DNA from: Glycine soja
Taxonomy: Eukaryota > Streptophyta > Magnoliopsida > Fabales > Fabaceae
Direction: 5' to 3'
NCBI RefSeq assembly: GCF_004193775.1
Contig: NC_041005.1
Span: forward strand, 14,479,865-14,543,864
Length of the DNA: 64,000 nt
The translations under genes and the position numbers were made by a program. Under the pieces are notes generated by a model. It worked only from the letters and a program-made list of their open reading frames with translations, was not told where the DNA came from and ran no database searches. Positions 1 to 9,504 of this stretch are shown here, in pieces (the stretch's first letter is position 1; the number at the start of each line of letters is the position of its first letter).

Positions 1-342
1 CTTGAGGGGGAGACTGCTGCTGATGATGAATGTTGTAAGCTACTAGAAGATGCTGCAGTAGGAGCATGAAGACAGGGGGAGCAGATAGCGGCTGGAGAAG
101 ACTAGTAGCTGATAGAAGATGATGCAGTAAGCATGGAGACAGGGGGAGCAGAAGCAGAAAGCTGATGTCACGCGAGATGTCTTGACATCCTGGAGAAGAC
201 TTGTAGATTAGCAACTTGAAGAATTTCCGCTGTGCTTGATTACTCTGAAAATGGAAGTTGCTGATCCCACATGCATAACTGCTCGTACCTGCTCAGGAAG
301 TGTCTAAGTATGTTTTAGACAAAATTTGCCAAAGGGGGAGAT
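1..342 (+). mobile_element. 3' internal end of a SIRE-like Ty1/copia element
   Basis: Non-coding purine-rich sequence with repeated polypurine-like blocks (GACAGGGGGAGCAGA near 72 and 131) and a final tract at 331-341 (AAAGGGGGAGA) directly before an LTR start TGTTAG. That arrangement is a polypurine tract plus 3' LTR. The rest of the element lies left of the window. Assignment to the SIRE/Maximus lineage rests on the LTR start and general look, not on coding sequence. Confidence 0.7.
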
Positions 343-1461
343 TGTTAGTGTTTAGCTCTACTGAGCTGTAAAAGATTGGCTAAGATTTTGTTAAAACATG
401 AACACTTAGACAATGAAGGAAAGCTGGAGTTGCTGCACATGATGTCCAACATTATATCAAGGAATGAGATCGGGCTGCACAATGCACAAGGCAAGATAAA
501 ATGTCAAATGAAGAATTGAAGTTGCAGGATCCACGATGTCGGATACAATGTCCTGACATCCTGCTCGAAAACACTGGAAGTGCTGTACAATGCAAGATAA
601 AAGTCAAGTGAAGCATTGAAGCTGCAGGATCCAAGATGTCGGATACGATGTCCTGACATCTGGCCCGAAAATACTGGACATATAAATCTGTTATATCTTT
701 AACAGATTATTGTGCAGTTAGCAAGAGATAAGAAGATCTATCTTTAGGAACGAATTAAAAGATCATTATGGTTCGAATTTCAAAGTAGAAGAGTTCGTTC
801 AGGGATTAAAGATTAAAGATTAAAGATTCAAACTAAAAGATCAAAAGTTATCTTTTAGTTCTTTAACTGCAGATTTTCAGGAAGAAGATAGATCTCCTCC
901 AGCATCAAGAACTTGCAGCCCAGAATCGTACACGGCTATATAATCATGGAGGCTGCACGAGTTCTGCACCAAGTCCGGGATTGAAGAGTTATTTTGTGAG
1001 TTTTAGGACTTGAGTGTTTTTGTGAGCCACCTTGATGGTATACTAACATCAAGTGTTGGACCTGAGTGTGTAGAGTTGATCTCTATTGTGTAGGGTTGAT
1101 CCCATTTGTTCAGAGTTGATCTCTGGTGTGTCTTTGAATAAATTGTAAACACGGGAGTGTGAGTGAGAGGGAGTGAGCAGAGGTTCTCATATCTAAGATT
1201 GGGTCTTAGGTAGAGATCGCACGGGTAGTGGTTAGGTGAGAAGGTTGTAAACAGGGGTTGTTAGACCTTGAACTAACACTATTGAGAGTGGATTTCCTCC
1301 CTGGCTTGGTAGCCCCCAGATGTAGGTGAGGTTGCACCGAACTGGGTAAACAATTCTCTTGTGTTATTACTTGTTTAATCTGTTCATACGGACACACATA
1401 AACTGCATGTTCTGAAGCGTGATGTCGTGACATCCTGTACGACATCTGTCCCCTGGTATCA
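343..1461 (+). mobile_element. 3' LTR of SIRE-like copia element
   Basis: Begins TGTTAG immediately after the polypurine tract. Contains several copies of a GATGTC...GACATC motif. The right edge is uncertain: the last CA options are 1444 and 1461, and the stretch TGGTATCAGA at 1454-1463 resembles an initiator-Met primer-binding site. From about 1466 the sequence matches the Ogre-1 LTR at about 32788, so the copia element appears to have inserted into that LTR. The left target duplication is outside the window. Confidence 0.65.
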
Positions 1462-1890
1462 GAATTTCAGAAATTACTCTGCCCTCTTTCCCCTATTTAT
1501 AGGGAAAAAGAGGGAGGTGGTTGCCGCCCAGCACGCCCAGGCGAGCTGGGTTGCTTCCACCAGAAGGCACCCCTTTTTACTAAATACACCCCTTTTGCTT
1601 TTTTTGCTGATTCTTTTTCTGTAACGTTATGGAACTTTACGGATTACGTAACGACACTTAGTTTCTTTCCGGAATATCGCGAAACCTTACGGATTATGCA
1701 ACAATGCCTTTTTTGACCTCAAGAATGTTGCAGAACTTTACGGATTGCACACCAATGCTTCCTTTCGACTTCCGGCATGTCGCGGAACTTCACGAATTGC
1801 CTAATGATGGGTGTTAAGTACCTTGAAGCGGTCAAGCGAAGGTTGCATGCCACCAAACAATGGTCCCCAGACCAAATTAGGGTATGACAG
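1462..1890 (-). mobile_element. Ogre-1 3' LTR, partial
   Basis: Aligns with 32786-33222 of the 5' LTR, sharing the palindromic TATA region, the inverted repeat near 1530 and the repeated TTACGGATTACG-type blocks. It lacks about 65 bp present near 32886-32950. Its right edge reads GGTATGACA on the plus strand, so the LTR starts TGTCATACCC on the minus strand. The left part is cut off by the copia insertion. Confidence 0.8.
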
Positions 1891-1930
1891 TTGCCCCTTT
1901 TTACTTATCTTTTATTGAAGTAAAGATAAG
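1891..1930 (-). promoter_or_regulatory. Ogre-1 polypurine tract and adjoining hairpin
   Basis: On the minus strand the LTR is preceded by AAAAAGGGGCAAC, a plausible plus-strand primer. Next to it CTTATCTTT (1904-1912) and AAAGATAAG (1922-1930) form a 9-bp stem. The same stem and primer layout occurs before the Ogre-2 3' LTR (50328-50381). Confidence 0.7.
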
Positions 1931-4900
1931 ACACTAATTTCGTTCGAGTGGAACATCATTCGGCCGGTCAATATCCCCGCCAGCGGAACCTATCATTCAG
2001 AAAGAAAAGAAAAGGCATCAGAAGCGTCAACAAACTTCAGTGTCTTGAAAGCGAAAAAGTTGGACAACCACGACACTTTCCTTCGCCATTGCACTCGATC
2101 GTCCCTGCCCAACAAAGAAGAATCTTGCACGTCACCGGGCTTGAATGTTTCCGGACAACGAGAGTAAAACCTACAAAATTTTTGAAAATAATCAGAATCT
2201 AACGATCAACATCATCCTGATGCCGTCGAATTCGTTCCCCTCGGTTGACGAAAGGTGTGGATAAGGTATCTTCGCCTGCCACCTGACTCGCTGTCTCTGG
2301 ATGGCAAAAGGTGCAGAAGATGATGTTAGTCTCTGCACGTCAACGGGCTCGTTTGCCCCTGGTTGACAAAAGGTACGAGTAACCATACGGTAACCCCGCA
2401 TGTCACTTGACTTTACGGGTCAGGACGACAAAAAGTGCAAAAGACGATGTTAGTCTCTGCGCGTCAACAGGCTCGTTTGCCCCTGGTTGACGAAAGGTGC
2501 GGGTAACCATACGGTAACCCCGCATGTCACTTGACTTCATGGGTCAGGACGATAAAAGGTGCATAAGACGATGTTAGTCTCCGCTTGCTATCGTGCTTTG
2601 AGTCTTACGGATAGTGTGACATCCTGGAAATTTCTACCCGGAATTTTGTAAGTGTTATATTTTGAATAATTATATATATATATGAGTATTATTCAGTGTA
2701 TATATATATATGTATTCTTGGTAGAAGCATGTACATTGGGAGAAAGATACGCGGGTTAGGCTAATTAACGAAGAGTAATCCATAACTGGACAGTTATAGA
2801 TTAATTCTCAATTAAATTAGTCTAAAAATTATCGTTTTGCGTGCAACTAATAATTTAACAAAACCAACCCCTGAACCACGCTCAAGGTTTCATTCTGCGC
2901 ATTTTGATATATATATTGCTTACTTTCGAAAATGGACCCCGACGGGTGCAGAGAATCGCGAGGTACTGGAACCAGAGAAGCGGCACGCAAACCGAGGCAG
3001 GATTTTAGCATTCAAAAGGTCAAATTTTTTCTCTCCTTGTGGCTGAGTATGAGTCACATCAAGGGGAAGAGGTGGGCCCTTTTTTGCTCCACTCGAAAGG
3101 AGACATGTGGCATAGCTTTTAGGAAAAAGGAAAGAGAAAATCCTTTTAAAATAAAAGCCACGTTCTCTCTCTTCACTCGGCAGATTTCAGAAGCTTTTCC
3201 CTCATCTCCCACGTTACTTTTCTCTTCTTCCTCTCCATTGAAGCCTCCATTAAAGCTTCAAACATTGCTCACCATTTCTACTCCAAATTGCAAAAGGAAG
3301 CCATTTTCAGAGTCGTGAAGCGCACCTCTACGTTGTGGGACTTCGAATGTCAGGTATGGGTGGACTTCTTCTAACATGAATTTCGTGGGTATTGGGTTTT
3401 TGGGAGATATGATGGGTAGTTTTACTAGGTTTATGCCTTATGGTAGTTATTTGTGAAGGAATTTGTTGAAAGCATGCTAAACTTGACATGTTTGATGTGA
3501 GCCAAATTTACCCATTCTGTTTTAGGGTTTTATGATGATGCTTTGTGATGTTTGTGTGCTGAAACCTTTGGTAGAAAACTGGTAGAGATGACGGGGAGAG
3601 TTAACCTAGGGTTAAATGTGAGAATGGTAATGATGTGAGTGGAAAAGTGTGAGGTTTTGAGGGTTTGAAAAGCTAAATTTGGGGTTAGTGGTAATTGGAG
3701 GCTAAAGTGAGTTAATCCTAGTTTAAAATGTCAATTAGGACTTGTGGGAAAGCTTGGGCAGAGCAAATGAGAAAAAAAATGAGTGACAAAGGTGAAAGCA
3801 AGAGCCATTTCTAGGGTAAATTGGGTGTTGAGGGGTCAAATTTTGAATCGGCGGAGTTTTCACCGTAAAATCAGTTTGAGCAAGTTTAAATTAATGTTAT
3901 AGACTTGTTTGAGATGAGAGTCTACCCCAAAATTACCCCATTCTCATTTTCACTTCTCAAACCTTGAAAATTCACTCAATTAATGGGTTTTGGATACCTA
4001 GATTTGGATTTACCTTGACCTGAAGTTTGTTTTTGGTTTAAATACAATTTATACATGATTTAGGACTTGTAGGATCCAATTTGAGCAAAATTGGATGAGG
4101 GCAAGAGGGATTTCGAAATCTGCCCTATTATGCAGAAAATTGCTGTTGAATTGTGCAACAGAATTTTTGTTCTTGTGCAGAAAATGCTTGTGCATTGCTG
4201 GTTATGGGAAAGGTAGTACATATTGGGTTCTGGACATTTTCTAGAAGATCCCAACGGTCAAAATGTAGACTTATGTACTAGGAACCTCCAGTAAAATTTT
4301 CGAGTCTATCCAACGGTTAACGAATCGGAACAAAGAGAATGTTACTGGGGTATTTGAGTAGGGAAAGCTGTGGTATTGGAATGTGTTTTGGGCAGAGTTT
4401 TCTGCCTCTACCCTATTTTCTTGGTTTAGGGTAGTTCATGATGTTTGGGTATTGAATTGCTTGGATATTGTGGAAGCTTGGAGGGGTTGATGGGGGCCCG
4501 GTGCTGAGAGGAATGAGGATAAGGGCTACGTGGGACTACGTGAGCTCAGTTGAAGGTGGGCAACTAGGGATGGTGGGTTCATGTTTGATTTGTGAAAGTG
4601 GGAGAGTTGATTTGCACCATCGCCCAATCGCCACCTAGTACCACATATGACGGGTACCTCATAATCCAACAAGCTTGAAGTGAGAAAGCGTGGAAGTGTC
4701 AGTCTTCCCACTTTTGTTTGTTGACCACAGAGTGGTACCTGGAGATATGTCGCGGGGGTCAGGAGACCTTGGGGACGTCAGGTGGGGTGCTATTGCCCAA
4801 AACCAAGCTTGACCAATCCCGACCCAATCCGGGCATAGTCAGTCAGTGAGAACCTGTGACGTACCAAAACAGGCGAGCTCCTGACAGTAAACCAATAAAA

Positions 4901-4977
4901 GAACAAAGACCACAAAGCAAGGAGGCTTGTGTGGTGGCTGGCCAGCTATGGATCTTGGGTGGTATCTGGAATTTGGC

Positions 4978-5312
4978 CTCTGGTAATCGATTACCAAGGG
5001 TGTGTAATCGATTACAAGGCTTAAAAATGGAGACAGGAAGTTAAGATGGCCTCTAGTAATCGATTACCAAGGGTGTGTAATCGATTACAAGGCTTAAAAA
5101 TGGAGACAGGATGTTAAGGTGGCCTCTGGTAATCGATTACCAATGCTGTGTAATTGATTACACAGAGTAACAGGGCACTGGTAATCGATTACCAGTTATG
5201 TGTAATCGATTACACAGTGTAAATTGTATGTTTCCATGTGCAGAAGCTGTGTAACTCGAGTTTGGGCACTGGTAATCGATTACATACTTTGGTAATCGAT
5301 TACCAGAGAGGA
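4978..5312. repeat. Cluster of perfect TAATCGATTA palindromes in solo LTR A
   Basis: About ten copies of a core TAATCGATTA. They alternate between a GGTAATCGATTACC form, up to the 18-bp palindrome CTGGTAATCGATTACCAG, and a TGTAATCGATTACA form. One copy near 5150 has TAATTGATTA. They lie 100-450 bp upstream of the LTR-borne ORF and are repeated in solo LTR B. Confidence 0.9.
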
Positions 5313-5433
5313 AATCCCTTGAGAGAGACCTTTTGACTATACGTAGCGGTTATGGGACGCATTGTATTGTTGCCTGTAGTTAGATTTCTTGTGAAAGAGT
5401 CTACCCCCTTTCTTTTATTTCTTGTAGATTGCG

Positions 5434-5865
5434 ATGGCAGCGCAGTTAATCCATGATCGCATGGTGATGGAGTGCCTAGAGGGAGTTTGGGAGACCCTCG
5501 AAGGCAATGAGAGGTGCCGATTCCGTGGTACGATTCGACTCACTGCTACTTCATTGGTACATCCAGAGGTACCCGCACGTATGCTTCGGCAGCCTATGGA
5601 GTGGATACTACCTACACCTACTCCATATCGACTAGTGGAGCTAGTCCAAGTGATAGAGGTGTCATCCTCTGAAGAGGATCCTGAGGAAGACCCAGAAGAG
5701 TTACTTCCTGAGCCTGCTGTGGATGCTCTTGACCTTCCAGAGGATGCTGAGGACCTACTTCCTGATGTGGATTCTCCAGAGGATATCATGTCAGCATCTG
5801 AGGTAGACTCTACAGAGGAGAGCGGCCCTGGAGGGACAGCGAATAGTGAAGACTCTTCATCATAG
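5434..5865 (+). CDS. ORF inside the LTR; acidic protein of unknown function
   Basis: A 143-codon frame starting at the ATG at 5434, shortly after a pyrimidine-rich stretch ending TTCTTGTAG (5427) that looks like a splice acceptor. The N-terminal ~75 residues are mixed and contain WETLEGNERCRFRGTIR and a proline-rich WILPTPTPYR segment. From about residue 78 the protein is strongly acidic (runs of E, D, P and S). The same frame exists in solo LTR B with a single stop, so it was probably coding in the parent element. I do not recognise the family and see no signal peptide or membrane segment. Possible roles include an element-encoded accessory protein or an upstream exon of gag. An exon upstream is possible, with a donor-like CAG|GTATGG near 3352. 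Confidence 0.5.
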   Translation: MAAQLIHDRMVMECLEGVWETLEGNERCRFRGTIRLTATSLVHPEVPARMLRQPMEWILPTPTPYRLVELVQVIEVSSSEEDPEEDPEELLPEPAVDALDLPEDAEDLLPDVDSPEDIMSASEVDSTEESGPGGTANSEDSSS

Positions 5866-6880
5866 TAGACGGCTCTTTAGACTAGGTTTACATACTTTTT
5901 GTGGGTGGGTGTATCTAGTTTAGACTGCTAGGTTTACTCTTTTGATTTTTGGGTGGGTATACCTATTGTATAGAAATTTTGATGATTGTATATATGTGGC
6001 GGAAGCCACCACAGTGGATACCTTTGCTCTGGATGTCACTATGTATTTTGCAAACTCCCATATTTTGGACAGTTTTAGATGATGAATGTAATTATGTTTA
6101 ATCTTGTTAATTGAAAAGAAAGTGTTAACAAATTTTATTGAAAAGAGTTCATCGACCGCATTTTATTATTTTTCACGTGACGACCTAAAATGATGGCTGA
6201 TATATTTTTCTTTTTGAAAGAGCAAAATAGTTTAGAGGTTATGAGTGATCAGAAAGAAATGACTCCGAATAGAGTTGTGAACTGGCCATTCAGGACTCTA
6301 TAGTGATAATTTTCCATCTGAATTTAATCACCGTGAAAAGAGAGAGAAAAGAAAAGAAAAAAAATTTCCCATGGTTTCTGTTATTTAAATTATCACTATT
6401 AAACCAGTCATTATTTAGGGACGCCACAGATAGCGAAAGAATGTTTATACGGATAACCACTTGGGTATCTTCGCCTGCCCCCTAACTTCACGGGTTAGTA
6501 TTGACAGAAATTGTCTGTGTACGGATAACACTCGGGGTATCTCCTTACGTCACCTGACTTCACGAGTCAGGATGACAGAAAGTGCAGAAGACAACGTAAA
6601 TCTCCGCGTGTCAATAGGCTCATTGGCCGCGATTGACAAAGGGTGCAGAAGACGATGTTAGTCTCTACATGCTATCGTGCTTTGAGTCTTACGGATAGCG
6701 AAAGAGTGTTTATACGAATAACCACTTGGGTATCTCCTCCTGCCCCTTAACTTCATGGGTTAGTATTGACAGAAATTGTCTGTGTACGGATAACACTCGG
6801 GGTATCTTCGTACGTCACCTGACTTCACGGGTCAGGATGACAGAAAGCACGGAAGACGATGTAAATCTCCGCGTGTCAAC

Positions 6881-7843
6881 TGATGCAAGCTCCATTGGAG
6901 CTTGTAGGCCTAAGATCTTCTTCATCAATGGATTCCTTTGCTTCTTGGAAGATGAATGGCAGTGGAATGGAGAAAGGAAGAGAGAGAGGAGACGCCACTT
7001 CAAGGAGAAGATGAGTCTAGAAGAAGCTCACCACCATAAGAGGCCATGGATAAGAGCTTGGAGGAAGAAGGAGATGAATGAAGGGAGAGGGAGAGAAGTG
7101 AACGAAATTTTGTGCTCTAAATGAGCTTTGAAATCTGAAGTTTAATATTCAAATGATCAAAGTTGGAAAAAATGCACACACATGACCTCTATTTATAGCC
7201 TAAGTGTCACACAAAATTGGAGGGAAATTTGAATTTCAATTCAAATTTCACTTGAATTTGTGGAGCCAAACTTTGGAGCCAAAATTTCACTAATTATGAT
7301 TAGTGAATTTTAGTTATGGTTCAGCCCACTAATCCAAGATCAATTCCAAGATTCTCCACTAAGTGTGCTTAGGTGTCATGAGGCATGTAAAGCATGAAGG
7401 ACATGCACAAAGTGTGACTATATGATGTGTCAATGAGGTGTAGTAAGCAAATCCTCACCTCCCCCTCTAAAATTTAATTGGATTGGGCTTCTACCAATTC
7501 AATTAAATTTATTTCCAACCACACACATCAAATATTCACTTAGTGCATGTGAAATTACAAAACTACCCCTGATACAAAAACTAGTCTAGGTGCCCTAAAA
7601 TACAAGGGCTTAAAAATCATATATTTCTAGGGTACCCTACCTACATTCTGGAGCCCTAAATACAAGGACCAAAATTAATGGAACCTTAATCTAATATGTG
7701 CAAAGATAAGTGGGCTCATACTTAGCCCATGGGGCCGAAATCTACCCTAAGGCTCATGAGAACCCTAGGGTCTTCTCTTGCATCTTTGGCCCAATCTTCT
7801 TGGAGTCTTCTATCCAATGCCCTTGGGGGGTAGGATTGCATCA
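6881..7843 (-). mobile_element. 3' LTR of the deleted CRM-like element
   Basis: 963 bp. On the plus strand it begins TGATGCAAGC and ends GGATTGCATCA. It differs from its partner by scattered substitutions and by lacking about 12 bp in an AT-rich stretch near 7255. Sequence like it recurs at 35189, 42606, 61958 and 62284. Confidence 0.9.
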
Positions 7844-9504
7844 TTCCCTCCCCCTTGAAAAGGATTTGACCTCAAATCCAAAGGTTCTTGAAACTCATGG
7901 ATTCTTTCCTCAACATCTGTAAAAAGAATAAAAACATATGTATTAGTGATGTTGGGTATGTTAGAGTATGGTAAGGACGAAAAACCCCTTTCCTGGCCAT
8001 CTTCCCATGAGAGAATATAATTCCTCACCAACTCAATGAGTGGTGCTACAAGTATAGAAAAATATGGGACAAACCTTTTGTAAAAGTTTGTTAAGATATT
8101 GAAGCCCCAAATTTCCCTTATACTTGGTGGAGTAGGCCACTCAAGAATGACCTTTATTCTCTTAGGGTCCATGGAAAGCCCTTGATCACTATTTAAAAAG
8201 CTAAGGAAAGTAATGGAATAAAACATACCCTTTTCTTTATTTTCATGTTGATTATTCCTACAAAAAATTACAACAAACCTAAGGTGTCCCACATGAGCAC
8301 CTAGGTTTTCATTGAAACAAAAAATAAGAACAAACCTACCTAATGAGTCCCTATGTACACAAATCATGAAGATGTTGGGTGCATGAGTGATTTTACAAAA
8401 GAGTGTTGCACCACTCAACACATTCATCATACCACCTATCATAGGGATTTGGTGCCTAATAATACCTATTTTTGGCACCAACAAAGCACAAGGATTTAAG
8501 CTCTTGCAAACCAAATCCTCATCCAACAACTCCTTTACTTGAGGAATAAATTCAAGCCGAAGAGATGTGGCAATGCTAACAAGTATCTTTTTACAAAGGA
8601 GAAAATGTGGAGGTTGTCTAAGAAGGGAAATTTCTTTAATATTTGTCTTTATTTCAAAATGTCTTTCCTTCTTAGCTAACCTCTTGGAGGAGACACTTAC
8701 CTCCTTACACTCTACCTTAACCATTAAAGGTTGTCCTTCTTCTTGGGGGTAGATCTCTTCACTAGATTCTTCCCCTTTTGCTTCTTCACTTTTACTAGAG
8801 GAAGGTGAAGTAGTAGCCCCATCTTGGCTACTATAAATGTCTTGGCCCCTCATAATCATGGTTTTCTTGGTGGGGCATTGAGAAGTAATGTGTCCTCTTC
8901 CAAGACATTTAAAGCACTTCATGGAGCTAGTCTTCTCTTGCATACTAGCCTTAAGGGGTTGCTTTTCTATTGTCTTCCCCTTATCATCTTTGGGCTTAGA
9001 AGGTCTCACCCCTAAGATTCCTTGACCTTGGTCTTTCTTTGGATAAGAGTGAGAGCCATAAGATTTTGAAGTAGACTTCCTTTTAAGTTGTTGCTCTACC
9101 TTTATTTCCCAATCTAAATTAGCCTCTACATTGTCCTTCCCATGGAAGTATGAGAGTTTAATGTTAACCTCTTGAGGCTTTCTTTCATTTTCTCTCCTAT
9201 GGGAGTGAGGTCTAAGATGTGACCTATGCCTTCCTTCATAATAGTCACGAAGTTCTTCACTTAGGCTCTTGCAAGAGTTATGACTACTATAGGAGACATG
9301 TTTTTCTCTTTTCATTTCTTTCATTATTTTTCTTCTTTCTTCCTCTCTTATTTTCTCTCTTTCATCTTGACTTATTTCTTCCACTCTTTTTTTACCTTTT
9401 TCTTTCCACAACTTAAGGGATCTCAACTCATCTAATATCTTATACAAGGGGTCCTTAGGAGTAGAACCCTCACCATTAACACTAGATGAAGAATGAAGAC
9501 TCAT
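7810..9504 (-). CDS. Condensed gag-pol frame lacking catalytic domains
   Basis: A single uninterrupted 564-codon frame. Residues 1-135 match the gag N-terminus of the fuller element at 40693-40280 (charged, coiled-coil-like, rich in K, E and R). Residues 136-138 (VEQ) are a junction: the fuller copy has VEQ before and after the capsid core, and here that core is gone. Residues 197-210 form an intact zinc knuckle (C-x2-C-x4-H-x4-C). After that come short pieces of the protease-RT linker and of RT, including a segment like WPTPPSIREI and NFYKRFVPYF, with no YxDD box, no RNase H and no integrase. The frame ends 33 bp inside the 3' LTR after reading through the PPT. It could encode an RNA-binding protein but cannot copy itself. 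Confidence 0.7.
   Translation of the reverse strand: MSLHSSSSVNGEGSTPKDPLYKILDELRSLKLWKEKGKKRVEEISQDEREKIREEERRKIMKEMKREKHVSYSSHNSCKSLSEELRDYYEGRHRSHLRPHSHRRENERKPQEVNIKLSYFHGKDNVEANLDWEIKVEQQLKRKSTSKSYGSHSYPKKDQGQGILGVRPSKPKDDKGKTIEKQPLKASMQEKTSSMKCFKCLGRGHITSQCPTKKTMIMRGQDIYSSQDGATTSPSSSKSEEAKGEESSEEIYPQEEGQPLMVKVECKEVSVSSKRLAKKERHFEIKTNIKEISLLRQPPHFLLCKKILVSIATSLRLEFIPQVKELLDEDLVCKSLNPCALLVPKIGIIRHQIPMIGGMMNVLSGATLFCKITHAPNIFMICVHRDSLGRFVLIFCFNENLGAHVGHLRFVVIFCRNNQHENKEKGMFYSITFLSFLNSDQGLSMDPKRIKVILEWPTPPSIREIWGFNILTNFYKRFVPYFSILVAPLIELVRNYILSWEDGQERGFSSLPYSNIPNITNTYVFILFTDVEERIHEFQEPLDLRSNPFQGGGNDAILPPKGIG
7844..7860 (-). promoter_or_regulatory. Polypurine tract of the deleted CRM-like element
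   Basis: On the minus strand TTCAAGGGGGAGGGAA directly abuts the LTR start TGATGCAATCC. The tract is also read as codons of the gag-pol frame (FQGGGNDAI). Confidence 0.85.

Larger units (their letters stand above)
2615..6428 (+). mobile_element. Solo LTR A (3814 bp)
   Basis: Starts TGTGACATCC and ends GACGCCACA, flanked by the 5-bp duplication GATAG (2610-2614 and 6429-6433). It is collinear with the copy at 25025-28955. No internal region, PBS or PPT adjoins it, so it fits a solo LTR of a long-LTR element; the family is not identified with certainty. It carries a (TA)n tract near 2670, promoter-like sequence, a palindrome cluster and an ORF. Confidence 0.85.

Noticed and set aside
2932..3318. 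128-codon frame at the start of solo LTR A
   Set aside because: Not preserved as a frame at the matching place in LTR B (25360-25770). It looks like promoter and leader sequence.
5415..5789. 124-codon minus-strand Ser/Gly-rich frame
   Set aside because: Antisense of the acidic LTR ORF. Serine runs come from reverse complement of Glu/Asp codons, and LTR B does not argue for it.
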